A DNA stretch of 64,000 nucleotides, from positions 115,924,183 through 115,988,182 of the forward strand of contig CM040428.1 of the NCBI GenBank assembly GCA_022702705.1, read 5' to 3'. Below the pieces are notes generated by a model that had not been told where the DNA came from, did no database searches, and was given only the letters and a program-made list of their open reading frames with translations. Positions 22,271 to 35,262 of this stretch are shown in pieces; position 1 is the first letter of the stretch, and every line of letters starts with the position of its first letter. The stretch is from Papilionanthe hookeriana x Papilionanthe teres (lineage: Eukaryota; Streptophyta; Magnoliopsida; Asparagales; Orchidaceae). Both the position numbers and the translations under genes were made by a program.

Positions 22271-23182
22271 GCAATCTTTTCCAGAAACACCGTAACAAAT
22301 GAAGCAAAAGAAGTGCAAGACGATAAAGAGCCTGAAATTCTAGTCCAACAGTTACTCGCCACTCCCTTACAGCGAGATGGTGAAGGTTTCTCCAGAACTC
22401 GCACCCGAGGTCGAGGCCTGGGACGGGGTTGTGTAAGAGACGTTAGAACAGTTGGACAGAAGAAACCAGTCATCGACGTTGATTGGGAGACCAGTTCCAA
22501 AGAAGAAGAAATCAAGAAAGAAGCGGCAACAGTAAATTAAAAGAAACCCCAGTTCAAGATCTCTCTCGAAGATGAAAAGAATGAAGAATACAAATCAATG
22601 TACGAGAAGATTAACCATTATGTACATACTATGACCTTAACCCCGATCCATTCTAATAAGATCGAGGGTATGGTGGTCAAGGAAGTGCATGGTGGTGGTA
22701 CTAAACCAATCAAGTTTTACTGTGGTGCTTCTTCTTACAATACTGAAAAAGATGTACAATTCGAAGATGTTACTTCATCTGAATTAATGGAATTGCCTTT
22801 TGAGTGGTATTCTCCCTGTTTTCAAAATTTAATTCAACATGGTGTCTTACCTCGACGATGGACAAAAGGCCGATCACAACACTTTGAAAAAATATGGAAT
22901 AATGCCAATCGGCCTCCCAATTCAAAACATGGTCTCAGATTCGGCACAGTAGGATCAGTTGATGATACAGGATTTTGCTTGGTTGTCACTTGCGAGCCTA
23001 ATGAAAACTGCTTGGAAGCCTCAGAAGATCTTGAAGATCTGCAAATCGGAAATGCTCTGCCAGAATTTGAAGAAGAAATTAAATCTACAATAGACGAGTT
23101 AATGGAAGTTAACTTAGGTACTAGCGAAGAGCCTAGGCTGACCTTTGTTAGCTCCTTACTCGATAAAGAAGACTCTGAATAG
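22271..23182 (+). pseudogene. pol: PRO-RT linker, element 1
   Basis: In frame with the protease. It includes an Arg/Gly-rich patch (RTRTRGRGLGRG, about 22400-22440), a TAA at 22538-22540, and then a 194-codon stretch matching element 2 (YEKINHYVHTMTLTPIHSNKIEGM; WYSPCFQNLIQHGVLPRRW). It ends in an acidic region and a TAG at 23180-23182, followed directly by the RT. The family function is unknown to me. Ogre elements are known to carry an intron between protease and RT, but I see no clear intron here because coding similarity runs through. Confidence 0.6.
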
Positions 23183-24515
23183 ATAATCAGACTACTCATG
23201 GAATTTAAGGACTGTTTTGCTTGGAGTTATGATGAAATGCCAGGATTAGCTCCAGAAGTTGCAGTTCACAAGCTAGGAGTGGATCACACTGCTGTTCCAG
23301 TCAGACAAGCTCCGAGAAGAATGCGTCTGGAGATTGAACAACAATTTATAGCTGAAGTTAAGAAGCTAATAGACGCTAAATTTGTTCGTGAAGAACAATA
23401 TCCAACTTGGTTAGCCAATGTGGTACCAGTCAGAAAGAAGAATGGTCAGATCAGAATCTGTGTGGATTTCGAGAGATTTGAATAAAGCATGTCCAAAGGA
23501 TGAATTCCCGCTACCAATTCCAGAATTGATGATCGACATCGCTTCAACACATGAAATCTTTTCTTTCATGGATGGATCTTTGGGATACAAACAAATAAAG
23601 ATGGCACCGAAAGATGAAAAGCTCACAGCCTTCAGAACGCTAATTGGAGTGTACTATTACACAGTGATGCCATTTGGATTGAAGAACGCAGGAGCAACTT
23701 ATCAAAGAGAAATGACAAGGATTTTTAATGATCTCATTCACAACCAAGTCAAGTGTTACGTGGATGATGTGGTCATCAAGAGCAAACTAAAGGAAGATCA
23801 TTTGTATGATTTGAGAATTATTTTCGAGCGGTTAAGACAATATAATCTTAAGATGAATCCCTTGAAATGCGCCTTCGGCGTCACCTCTTTGAAATTCTTA
23901 GGATTTGTTGTTCGACATCGTGGAATTGAAATCGATCAAGAAAAGATTAAAGCTATCTTAGAAATACCGCCTCCCAAAACCTTGAAACAACTACGATCCT
24001 TTCAAGGAAAATTGGCATATCTTCGACGCTTTATCTCAAATTTGTCAGGAAGGTGTCAGCCTTTTTCTGCTTTCGTCAAGAAGGATGCCAAGTTTACCTG
24101 GGACTCTAAATGTCAACATGGCTTCGATGACATCAAACGGTATTTAATGACACCTCCTGTTTTAGCAGCCCTAGTCTTGGGTAGACCGTTGATACTTTAT
24201 ACCGCAGCTCTAGATGACTCTCTCGGAGCCCTGCTAGCCCGGGTCAATGATGAGGGAAAAGAAAACGCGCTCTATTACCTAAGCTGTCATCTCATTCCGA
24301 CGGAAGTAAAGTATCCTCCTATTGAGAAGCACTGCTTGGACCTGATCTTTGCTGCACAGAAGCTCAGGCACTACATGCTTTCTCATAAGGTCAACCTTAT
24401 TTCAAAGTTTAATCCGTTGCAATATCTGATGACCCGTCCGACACTTTCCGACAGACTTGCTAGGTGGTCAATGATACTATTGCAATTCGATATAACTTTT
24501 GTTCCTCTTCGTGCC
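23183..24515 (+). pseudogene. pol: reverse transcriptase and gypsy RNase H, element 1 (cut by element 2)
   Basis: RNA-dependent DNA polymerase, which copies the element RNA. The RT start EFKDCFAWSYDEMPGL and the palm motifs VPVRKKNGQIRICVDF, MPFGLKNAGATYQ and YVDDVVIKSK (YVDD at about 23757) are clear. A +1 base at about 23470 shifts the frame, since element 2 reads VDFGDLNKACPKDEF where this copy reads VDFERFE. The connection and RNase H follow (SCHLIPTEVKYPPIEKHCLDLIFAAQKLRHYM). The gene is cut after the codons for FVPLRA by element 2 at 24516. It resumes at 52414 with the codons for VKRQVL, matching the uninterrupted order in element 2. Confidence 0.9.
24511..24515 (+). repeat. target site duplication of element 2 (left)
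   Basis: GTGCC immediately before TGTTGACC; the same GTGCC follows the 3' LTR at 52409-52413. Five bases is the usual Ty3/gypsy duplication length. Confidence 0.93.
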
Positions 24516-26882
24516 TGTTGACCTCATTTTTGATGAGGTCTTCTCTTCTTCTCTTTAGTACTTAGGATCTAGCCTTAGGCTTTTCCTTTGACTATCTTAG
24601 AGGACTAGAATTGGGATCCACCATCTAGAATTTTAAACCACTTCTTAACTCCCTGCAAACTCCGCAAACTCCACAAACTTGACTGTAGACCCCTAATCAC
24701 CTAGAGGGTTGAAATCAAATGTGGAAGTTTAAAAGGATGAGTTCCTATAGGACTCTTTGGCCTTAGGACTGCCCTGGGTGGCCTGGTCTGATGAAGGGGC
24801 TGACTTACACATACACTACACTTCCATACACCTCCTAAAACACACCCATACCCGACTTGACCTCCTGACTCATGTAGGTGGTTCACATGGATGGTCCTTA
24901 ACCCCTAAGCCCTTGGCTAAGAGGGTTAGGAACAACATAGTGAATGCCTCAAATGAGTCCCTTCATGGCTCATGTGGGCTTGATATGGCTTCATGGCTCA
25001 ACAAAAATGATTTCACTCCACTTACATTCACCCAATCTTCAATTTTCCAAATTTTCAATTTTTGACCCCCGGGACCCTACACCCGCCAACTACCCAAAGC
25101 CCTGAATAGCCCAAATTTCTCAAAAATTTCCAAATCACCCAAAATTCTCCAAAATCATTCCCAAACATTTCCACATCACTCAAATTGATCATCCATACCC
25201 AAAAATATCAAAAATTCCAAAAATACCTCCCAATACCCCCCAAATACCCAAAATACCCCTCCTAGCCAAAAAATCCAAAAATTCAGAAAATTCCCAGAAA
25301 ATTTCAGAAAATCCCAAATATTCCCAATATAATTTTGTTCAACTACACCATGGGCCAATTTTGTCAATTCACCCCACTTTTATCAAAATCCCCAATTTGA
25401 CCCATTTTAACCCAAAGTGAACCCAATGTCAAACCCAACCTACCCAATTGACCCAAATTCTGGTCCAATTCAATTCTAAACTTCAATTTAACATCCCCAA
25501 CATGAATTTAGACCAAATCCAAGCCCAATTTGATTGAAATTTGGATCCAATTTCACTTTTGGCCTTAAAGCCCAATTTGGACCTATGACCCAAACCTAAC
25601 CCAAACTCACCCAATTCAACTCCAATTAACCCCAAATCTTTTCTAAACCCTCCTTGACATCCCCATAAACAAAACACTAACATGATTTGCCCAAGATTTT
25701 GATCCAAACCCCACTTAAATTCAACCCAAAATCAAAAAGCCCAATTTTGACCTAAACCCAAACCTAGCCCAAATGAGCCCAAATCCCAAAATCAAAACCT
25801 AACCAAAGCCAAAACCTTTTTGAAACACTCCCATAAATATTTCCCAACATTAATTTTACATCAATTTCAACTCTAGCCCAACATTGGCCCAAGTTAGCCC
25901 AATTTGACCTACATAGGCCCACTCACCAATTAAACCCAAATTCAAACCAATTCAAGTTCAAATCACACCAAATTGACTCCAAACCACTCATGAAACATCC
26001 CTAAACCAAACTCAACAATTATTTGGCCCAACCTCTTTACAAAATTTCTATCCATAAATTCATTTTCAAACCTAAAAGCCCACTTCCCTAAACCTTCCTA
26101 AAAGCCCATTTCCACCAAATACAAAAGCCCAAAGTCCATAACAAAGCCCACATGAAATTCCTCTCATCATCCCTTTGATTTAAAACACTTCCTAAGTTCT
26201 AAAATCTATCACCAAATAAATCCAAATCAAGCCTTATGACAATTCTCCTTAAATCCATCAAAAATTTCAACATCCTTCCTCATGAAAGTTGACTAAACTT
26301 TTCCCAAGCCAAAGATGAGCCATGAAGCCATGCATGAGCCACATGAGAGCCATGGGATCTACTTTCCACCTCACCATACCCAAGATGGCAAGAGGAGGAG
26401 GTCCTTTCCATATTCCCTTAAAGGGATTAGCCACCATGACTCCACTAAACCTTGCTTAAACTTAATTGTACTTGGATGGTGACCCTTCCCCACTAATTAT
26501 GCTGACCTAAACCACTTTATCTTCAGCCCAAACTAGCCATGGGAAGGTGCACCTAGCCCAATCCATGCATTTGACCAATTTGAGCCAAAATACACCCTTA
26601 CCCCATTCCACTTTGATTCAAACCCTTTACACATGGCAGCCACCAATTGCCTTCACAAACATCAAGCCCTGACCCACCTGAACCTGAGGGTGACCCATGC
26701 CCAGCCGGCCAGCCACCAGGCCGCCGGAAAACACCATGGCCGAAAGCTCACATGTGAGCCAACATTGAAATTCTCCATTGCTGACTTGTCTCAACCCAAA
26801 TGGATAGCATGGCTGTTCTTCCCTTGACCTAAGCAGGTGATCCAAAGCCCTAACTCTCCCTGGGAGGCCCTCCACCCTCTCC

Positions 26883-26890
26883 TATTTAAA
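26883..26890 (+). promoter_or_regulatory. TATA-like box of element 2 5' LTR
   Basis: TATTTAAA in the conserved CCTATTTAAACACC context shared by all copies; candidate promoter of element 2. Confidence 0.55.
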
Positions 26891-27310
26891 CACCACCCCC
26901 TCACGGCCATGAAAAAGAGTTGCACAAACCTTGCCGAAACTCTGCCAAAATTGTTCCAAACCCTTCTCCACCCTTAGAGCAGTTGATCCCCAGGTGTCGA
27001 TTTGCCCTAATCCCCGATGACAAAATCCGATTTCTCAGCCGAAATTCCACCCAAAACCAGGACACTTCTCCACGGTGGATCAATCCTCAAATTGATTGGT
27101 CCTACACCTTCACCGGACCAAGAGAAGGTGTCCACCAGCAAAAGCCCCATCTCCAGGCCACCCAGTTGTTCCAGACTCCAAAGGTTGTGATCAGCCTTGG
27201 TGGAAATCACACCTAGGCAATTCACCACATCCCCAGGCTTCATCCCTAGCCTCCTGCAGCTCCAACGAACGTGCCGAGCATCTCTGATCGAGGCTTCACC
27301 TCTCAGAGCT

Positions 27311-27319
27311 AAGGTATGG
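27311..27319 (+). promoter_or_regulatory. conserved splice-donor-like site in element 2 5' LTR
   Basis: AAG|GTATGG, about 425 bases after the TATA-like box, matching the sites in the other LTRs. Confidence 0.4.
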
Positions 27320-29489
27320 ATCAATTCTTCATCCCGAGCTTCTAAACATTCTCCATTTCAAATGCTTTAATTTCAATAAACATTGGCCGTATAGATGTGT
27401 TCGTCTCTTCAAGACGAATCCATAGAGTATAAGAACATAAAAATCCATGGAGAATTGAGTGAGATCTTAGGGCTAGAAGGTGGACGGCTCACGGGTGAGG
27501 ACGATTGGGGACGATGAATGGATGCCGTCCATTTAATACACGCGCGGACGGACGGCTCAAATTAGGTCGGATCGGCAGATGATACGCGGAAGGCGGGACC
27601 CGGGCTGCTGACGCGGATGGCGGCGTCGAATGGGAGCACGCCACGCGGCACTTCGGAGCTCCCGATGTTTCGCTGGCGCCGCGTGGATAAGTAGAAAATT
27701 AGGGGTATTTTCTATTTATTTAATTCCCTAAACTTCGAAAATCCATAAATTTGTGTAGGAAAATCATAAAAATAAAATAAAAATACCCTCTTGCTCAGTG
27801 AACAGAGGAGAATAATGTGGAAAAGAAATCATTTAATTTCATCAAGTATTTTATTTTTTATAATTTATTTACTCTCTGCATACATTTAATTCTTCATGCA
27901 TGTATACAATTCACCATGGCATGAGACCATAGGGCTTTTGAAGCCTCGAATTTGGGAACATTCCCGAATTTTCCAAAGTCGAGGCCATCCCTATGAAGAG
28001 TTATTGATTTTTCAAATTCATGTCACTGTTTTGAGTATTTTAATTCCAATAAATAGCATGTTGTGAAATAAATTCTAGGAAAATTTGGTGATGTTCCTTA
28101 TGACCAGAGAACCCTAGGAAAAATAGGACTTGGATTAATTCACTTAAGATAACCCTAATTGACTTAAACACTCAAAATAGGTCTCTAATTAATTAGAGTT
28201 AACCATAGATCAAATTGACTTGAAATCAATTCTCCACTGACCTTTAGGATCAGAGGAACCCACCATAAAAGTTTGAAGTCAATTGGACTTGGTTAGCCCT
28301 ATTAATTGGGTTGATTAAGCCATTTAGTCATTTTAAACTTTAAAAATTCATAACTTTCAAAATACCTTTCAAAAATTCACCAAATTGGTTTTAGAGCCTC
28401 TCTGATATCAGGGGAATTTAAGAAAATTAAAATTTCAATTTTCTAAAAAAGTTGATTTTTAATATTATTTTAATATTTTTAATAATTAAAAAATAATAAA
28501 AATCACAAAAATAATAAAATTCACCAAAATGTCACATTTTGAATTTTAATCACTTAGGAACAAACCCCATATTTTTCTTAGGCCTATTTGGTGAGATATT
28601 AATTTTTAAAGTTCTAGGGTAATTTTAAAATTAAAAAAATGTATTTTCTAGCATTTTCACTAAAATAATTATAATAAATCATAGAAAAATCAAAAAAATT
28701 GCAAAATTTGCTTCTTTGGTTTCCTTGATATCAGAGAGATTTTTGAAAAACATAAAATTCATTTTTCAACATTTATTTTATTTTTAAATTAATTAATACT
28801 CCAGAACTTAAAATAATTCTAATAAATAAAATATAATTCAAAAAATCACAAAATTTGGTCCAAGTGGTCCTCTGGTCATTAGGAATGTCCCATAATTTTC
28901 TTAAGGACAGAAATTTTTCCTTGGTCATGTTATTAAATTTTCCTTGGAAATCTCTATTTTCTACCAAAAATAATTATATAAATAAATTAAATACAGAAAA
29001 ATCACATTTTCTCCTCTCATGTCTTTATTGACATATGAGTGAAGTCACATAAAAATTTCAAGTTCATTTGAGTTCAATTTAGTGAGTTATGAAATTATTA
29101 AGCTTAAAGGGTAAAGTGGTAATTAAATTTTTTTTAATCCTTAATTAAAACTTTAGGTTTAATAAAAAAATTAACAAGTAAAATATCTGATCCTAATCTG
29201 ATTTGGATGATTGAAATTTAAATAATTGAAGGGTAGAAACCCATTAAGCAATTTAAAATGATTAAACTTTAATTAAATAATTGATTAAATTTGGAAGAAT
29301 AATAAAATTGGAATTATTAAAATAGGGATATTATTAGGAAGAGATTTATTCTTTAATTTAAAAATCCCTAAATTAATCATTTCATTAATGTTTAATTCTT
29401 AATTAAAATGATAATTCAAATTTAAAATATTAAAAGACTTAATCATTAAACTAAAATTAAATAATTGAACTCTTTAATTAAAATCAAAA

Positions 29490-29912
29490 TGAATAAAATT
29501 AAATTAAAAAAATTAAATTAAATTAAATTAAATCAAATTAAAAATTAAATTAAAAAATTAAATTAAATTAAGAATTAAATTAAATTAAATTAAATTAAAT
29601 TAAATTAAAAAATAAATTAAATCAAATTAAATTAAATCAAATTAAATTAAAAATTAAATCAACTCAAATTAATTTAATGTAACATCGAACCAAACTAAAT
29701 TGAATTAAATTAAATTAAATTAAATTAAAAACTAAATTAAATTAAATTAAATTAAATTAAATTAAATTAAATTAAAAAGTAAATTAAATTAAATTAAATT
29801 AAATTAAACTAAATCATATTACATTAAATTAACTTAAGTTAAATAAAATTAAATTAAACCACATTACATTAAATTAAGTTAAATTGAATTAAATTAAATT
29901 AAATATAAAGAC
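29490..29912. repeat. (AAATT)n tract, element 2 5' LTR
   Basis: Long AATTAAATTAAA pentanucleotide tract with few interruptions, purer and longer than in LTR A. The 3' LTR has a near-identical tract. Confidence 0.92.
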
Positions 29913-32000
29913 ATGAAGAATTCAAAAATAAATCTAAAATAACTTGAACACTATTCCAAACTTAAATCATTAATTTGAACTTAAATTTGAATCACAAATC
30001 ATTAAATATCATTTTACCCTCAAAAGCTTTAGTTATCATAACTCCTAAACAGGATATTAAATGAAGTGTTACTTCACTTATAGGACATTCAAATATCCTA
30101 GTTCACTGAGCAAGTTAACAAAACTTGAAAACCTCGGACGATCGATTCATTTACATAATTAAATTCTCTTGGACTTAAAACAATCCTAGGAATATTGAAA
30201 AGATGTTTAAGATTCTTCTTAAGCACTTCCTCAATATGATAGGATATTTATAAGAACAATTGAACTTAATTGTTCTTTGATGAAGAAAATCGTCTTCAAA
30301 CTAAAAACACAAGGAACCTAGACGTCATAGGAAATGACTAGCTATAGGATTAGGAATTTGGTAGAAAACCATAACCTTTCCCTTAGCTTTACCTAGGAAC
30401 TTACTTTAAATGCTTAAATATGCTAACTGTGTTTTAAGTGCAGCTTGGGATGACGGGAAGACCCTCCAGGTACGCTTTTATTTTATTGCGATTTACTTTA
30501 CGGCAATTTATTTAATCGCATCGCACTTACTTCTCTTGCATGATAAACAACAGTTGCATGAAAACCTACACCTTTAGGACAGAAACCAAAACTGAAACCC
30601 ATAACTAAATTAAAAGTCATTGCAAGATAAAATTCACCGCCACAACATTTCAAAATATAAGATAACTCAAAATTTAATCACAAACAGAACACAAAACTAC
30701 AATTACAACTAAATTAAAACGTCTCATTGAATGATCGGGAATACCTCGGATGATGTAACCCACGTGTTGCTAACGGGATTTCCCACGGTCTAAATGAAAG
30801 TGCGGAACTCATTTAGTTGAGTTTAGTAAATTCATCTGGACTAAGTGAATTCGATGAAAATAACGGTGCCGGGATGACGGAACCGTGGGATCTTAATCGG
30901 TTCTGTTTAATCAACTTTAAGATCTGTTTTAATTAAAATGTTAAAAACACATGGAAATTAAGACTTCTCTAAACCAAAACACTTTTCTCATCCCCTGATT
31001 TGTGATTTCTAAAACTAAACCTCTGCAACAACAAGGAGCTCGGAGCATGGTGGGCAGCACGGCCATCGTCGTCAGCAAAACTTGAACCCACTTCAGCAAA
31101 ACTTTCCTAGAATTAAACAACAAAGCCATAGGACTTCGAGGTAGTTTGCACTAGTGCAACATAAATCCTCAACTCTTCGTTAGGCATTTGCATTGCAAAT
31201 TAAGCCCTAACCGGTCTTAGGATTCCGAGGTAGTCGTCCGATACAACATAAACCCTCATATCTTCCAGGCTATTTGTATGATTCTATCATATAAATATAA
31301 GCCCTAATTGACTAAAATTGGCAAGATTAAAACATTAAATGAACATTAGGACTTTCCTAAATCCAAGCCAAACAATAGGATAGTCGGGAGATTACCGAAG
31401 TTCGCTTCGAATCTGTAATTTCTCCTACTTTTCTTCCTTTGAATTCCCAAAATAAAATGTTACAAACTTGATCCATTCCCTATTGAGATTCAAAAATTCA
31501 ATTCTTTGAAAACTTAAACTTTGAAATTCTTGAGAGCAGAATTATTGATTATTATCGAGAGTTTTCTTAGGTGATCCCCGTCACTTAAGATGTAATTAAC
31601 TATAGGGGCTTGCCCTTATAGGGAATTTTAAAGAACCTGAGGTAATATAAACCCCGTTTAATGTTTTCATATTAAGCGGGGAATTTGTCGGCTTATAAAA
31701 TTGGTTCGCGGACCAAACGGATGTCACAAACCTTTCTAGTTTATTTAATCGAGCCCCATCATCAAGCAGTGTGTCTATTCTTCGGGATAGATACACGGTT
31801 TGTGATGCGGTGCTCGTTTATATAAACTATTCGGGATGTGAGATCAGTTTGATTTCATATTTTAAAAATTTCAAATTTAAAATTATTTTACTACTTTTCA
31901 AATTATTTATTTAAATTAAATTAAAAATTCGCTGACAATTTTCGTAGGCGACCCCCTTTTCAAAATAAAACACATAACCTAAAAATATGCCGACAACTTC

Positions 32001-32018
32001 TGGCGACTCCGCTGGGGA
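32001..32018 (+). other. primer-binding site of element 2
   Basis: TGGCGACTCCGCTGGGGA, five bases after the LTR end. It is complementary to a tRNA 3' end with terminal CCA; of the type assigned to tRNA-Arg in Ogre-like elements (recalled, not checked). Confidence 0.87.
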
Positions 32019-32526
32019 ATAGTTCCTCTCTCCATTCTAATCAGACAATTCTGCTTTCAAAAATCGGTAGTGCATCCATGTCCCTTATGGATCAAACTAC
32101 CCTTCTTTCCGTTGAGATACTATGTTCATTTCTACCTTGAACAAGTATAACCAACATTCTCTCGGATTTAGGAGCCACTGTTTAGACACCCCTAAACGAG
32201 AGAGGTTCCGAGATCCTTTTACCTCATTTCTGAGGTGGGGTGGACCCCCAATAGGTGTTAGTTTAGGAGTGATCCTTCGAGTCGAGAAGTCTTGCTTAAG
32301 ACTCTCTTTTCCTTTCCAACTCCGATTCAGATTCCTTACCTTCTCTACACCTTTGAACACTCCGTTCTAAATAAACAAACCCTCTAATAAGTGATCCTTT
32401 TAATAAGTGATTCCTTCTTATAAATACATGAACAAGAATGAGTTCGGACTCTTTTCAATTCCTTTCTTTTCGTCCTAAAGAAAAGAAGCATAACTTGGGA
32501 CTGACAACCAGAATCTACCCTGCGAA
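32019..32526 (+). other. untranslated leader of element 2
   Basis: No gene. It matches element 1's leader, with shared 'ttaggagccactgtttagac' and 'tggacccccaatagg' segments. The gag ATG follows at 32527. Confidence 0.55.
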
Positions 32527-33301
32527 ATGGAAGCCCCGAAACCGATTTTCTCTTTTACCAATGGATCGGACCTTCGTCGTCTATAAGGATGAGCCGCCCG
32601 ACAATGGAATCATCCGATTTGGACAAGGATTTGAAAACATGAACGTCAAGATCACCGACGTCTCCCTCTTTGCACCGATGAACAAGGTATCCGAAGCCGA
32701 GAAGCCGCCGCTCGAGTTCAACCTTAGGTCGACCCAAGAATTCCCTCCTCTGCAAAGGATCCCGACTAAGAGGAGTACCGATGTCCATAGAAGGACCGTT
32801 ATCTCTACCCCCACCTGGTCTAGTTGTTTCGCACCTACCCCGACTTTTGCCAAATCAAAGGGGAAAGAAATCCGTAATTATGATGGACCCGTTACCGTGG
32901 AGGGTACGGATCTTCCTGTAAGACCTTCGTTTTCGAAATCGGGTCCAGCTTCAAAGATTCCGTCACCGACAAGGACCCAAAGAAGAAACAAAAGTAGAAG
33001 GATCGCTAGAGAGGCCGTAGCTGCTGAAATTGCTTTCCTAGAGGAAATTCCGGAACTCGCGTAATATACACCGCCTGCTGAATACATACCACTCTTGGGA
33101 GGAAGCGGGTTTCATCCCCTCTCCGCCGCAGAAGATGAAGAAAATATTCGCAAGATTGCTGCCACATTACCACGACCCGCATATTACAACGATAGCCGCA
33201 GGAAAAGAACTAGAACTACGCCGTTTGCTCGATCGCAAACTTTGGTAGAAAAGTTAGCGAAGAAGGAAAACCGCCCCGTATCGAAATTCTACGAAGGATA
33301 G
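32527..33301 (+). pseudogene. gag: gag N-terminal region, element 2
   Basis: ATG at 32527 starts codons for MEAPKPIFSFTNG, matching element 1's start. A frame change at about 32565 then leads to VYKDEPPDNGIIRFGQGF and the basic TRTQRRNKSRR tract. A TAA at 33062-33064 interrupts, and the same frame continues to 33301 (FHPLSAAEDEENIRKIAATLPRPAYY). No named domain. Agreement with element 1 across the frames shows that this was coding sequence. Confidence 0.7.
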
Positions 33302-34062
33302 GGCGGGTGCCAGCCAAATCCCGTCTTGGGCCCCGAGTGAACCCGCCATCATGACGGAAAAGCCAAGTAAAAGAATGAAGGCTAGTCCACTCGTTGTCGT
33401 CTCGGGATTATAGATTAGGGAGGATACCACCTTCCGACATTTGGCCGACAGACCATCCGGTCCTAGACCTTCTGCGCCGGAAGGATGGTATGGCGTCCCA
33501 CTACCTGGGCGATTGAGATTGAAACGAGCGGCTCGAGAAAGAAAGTCTCGCCAGGAGACTTGAATGCGAAGAAAGTGCTACCGCTATGAAGGGGACTCGT
33601 GAGAAGGGGACCCGGCAGCCTATCGCACGACAACCATGAAGACACACGAAAGCCCCGCTAGAAGATGCCATGGAAAAGTTGAGAACCGATATCCGACGAT
33701 TGGCAAAAGAAAGAGAAGAAAAGTTCGGAGACGAGATTGATTCATCGGAATTCATGGACGACGAATACGCAGAAATCAACATGGTTGAGACACGAGCTTC
33801 AGCAGCTTCGCAAGGTGCTCCTGCAGCCGCAGAAAGAGAGGAGCCAGAACTAATGAGAAGGCAGCTTCAGGAAAAAGACGACACGATCGCTCAAATGGCG
33901 AAAAGGATGGAAGAGATGGTCGTAGCTCTGGCCACTCTCCAGAGTCAAGTACAACCACAAAGGGAAACACCCCCAGAGGTCATTCACATTGTAGACGGAG
34001 GAAAGGAGATTACGTCCGTCAATGGGGATGATCACCGAAAAAGGATACAACACAAAGTATGA
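33302..34062 (+). pseudogene. gag: gag middle region with coiled coil, element 2
   Basis: The first part (33302-33660) is frame-broken but matches element 1's proline/arginine-rich segment. From 33670 a 130-codon open stretch carries an acidic part (DSSEFMDDEYAEINMVE) and the heptad-like helix with MEEMVVALATL, the probable Gag coiled coil. The frame is lost at about 34030. Confidence 0.65.
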
Positions 34063-34620
34063 TTCCCGAAAAGGATATCAAGAACTTGGTAGAACGGCAG
34101 TGCGAGAAGCCTTAGCACAATCGAAGAGCGGGACATCCATTCGGACGGGTAGAACTTACCCGGAAGAATTCGACGCCGTCCAATACCCGAAAGGCTTCGT
34201 ACCACCTCTCGTTCAAGACCTTCGACGGAACCGGGAACCCCCGACAAGCATGTGGCACACTTTCGTGCCGCGTTGTTGCAATGCCGGCGGGAGCGATGCA
34301 TTACTCTTCCGACGGTTCGTCGCCGATCCGTCGAGAATCGCCTTCTACCGGTATGCGGAATTACCAAATGGTTCGGTGAAGACATTCTCGCAGCTAGAGA
34401 ACCTCTTCATCAAGCGATTCGCCGGAGCTCAGCACCACATCACTATAGGTGATTTAGTGGTAGAGAAACAAAAGCCGAATGAAACTTCGGTGGATTACAT
34501 ACTTCGATGGAGGAACTTAAGCATGAAGTGTGAACCACAACCGCAAGAACAAAGACGCGATCGGCATTTTACTAAAAAGCATCCATGGCCCGATAGCACT
34601 TCTCCTCAAGGGATTTACTA
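34063..34620 (+). pseudogene. gag: gag core domain, element 2
   Basis: Contains TYPEEFDAVQYPKGFVPP, YAELPNGSVKTFSQLENLF, TIGDLVVEKQKPNETSVDYI and LRWRNLSMKC, the retrotransposon gag core. It lacks the in-frame stops that element 1 has here, but the middle third is shifted by small indels (34210-34300). A further frameshift at about 34545 separates it from the next part. Confidence 0.8.
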
Positions 34621-35262
34621 TTAAGACTTTCGAGAAGTTGTTAAGCAAGGCCGGAAGCTTGCAAGAGGAGGCAAAGCAATTAAGTTTCACCGATAAGACA
34701 GATAAACAAAAGCCTGTAAAGACTTTTGAAAAGAAATCCGGGATCGTTGCAACAGTTGACAAAGGCAAGCAACCGATGCAAATACCACCAGAACGGCCGC
34801 AACAACCACAACAGATTACCAGCAACCCCGGCCCAGCTATCAGTCATCTCTGCAGTATGAACAACCACCTCGTCCGCAACGTACATTAAGAGAGCTTTTG
34901 AGCAGAGAATATCCGTTCAAGAATGAAGCAGTGCCGAAAATGTTCCGTAGTTTGATGAAGACTCCAGATTTCCAGCTCCAGAACCTAAGAGACCAGAGGA
35001 AGTCAACAAGAAAGGTGATCCCAACTTTTGCCCTTACCACCGGATGCTTGGGCACAAAATAGAAGATTGCATTACCTTCAAAAGTTGGCTCAATGACAAC
35101 TCGCGGAAAGGGAATATAACGATCTCGAAGGAGTACATGAAGGAACCCCGTAAAGGAGGTTCCGTCAATGTTGTCTCGACCGATCCCATCATTCCGATAG
35201 ATCCCTATACGACCGACGATGGATGGACTACCGCTTGGACGAGGTCTTCGAAAAGATTTTAG
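34621..35262 (+). pseudogene. gag: gag C-terminus with zinc-knuckle-like motif, element 2
   Basis: Continues with KPVKTFEKKSG and a shorter Gln/Pro-rich tract than in element 1. It then has CPYHRMLGHKIEDC (about 35031-35072), spacing C-x2-H-x4-H-x4-C, followed by ITISKEYMKEPRKGG and DPIIPIDPYTTDDGW. Frame changes at about 34800 and 35000. Confidence 0.65.

Larger units (their letters stand above)
24516..31995 (+). repeat. Element 2 5' LTR (7,480 bp)
   Basis: Starts TGTTGACC, ends TGCCGACA, and aligns along its length with 44905-52408. TATA-like box at 26883, splice-donor-like GT at 27314, AAATT repeat at 29490-29912, CTCCAG|GTACGC with GT at 30470. Small ORFs on both strands are shadows of low-complexity sequence and have no recognisable domains. 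Confidence 0.95.
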
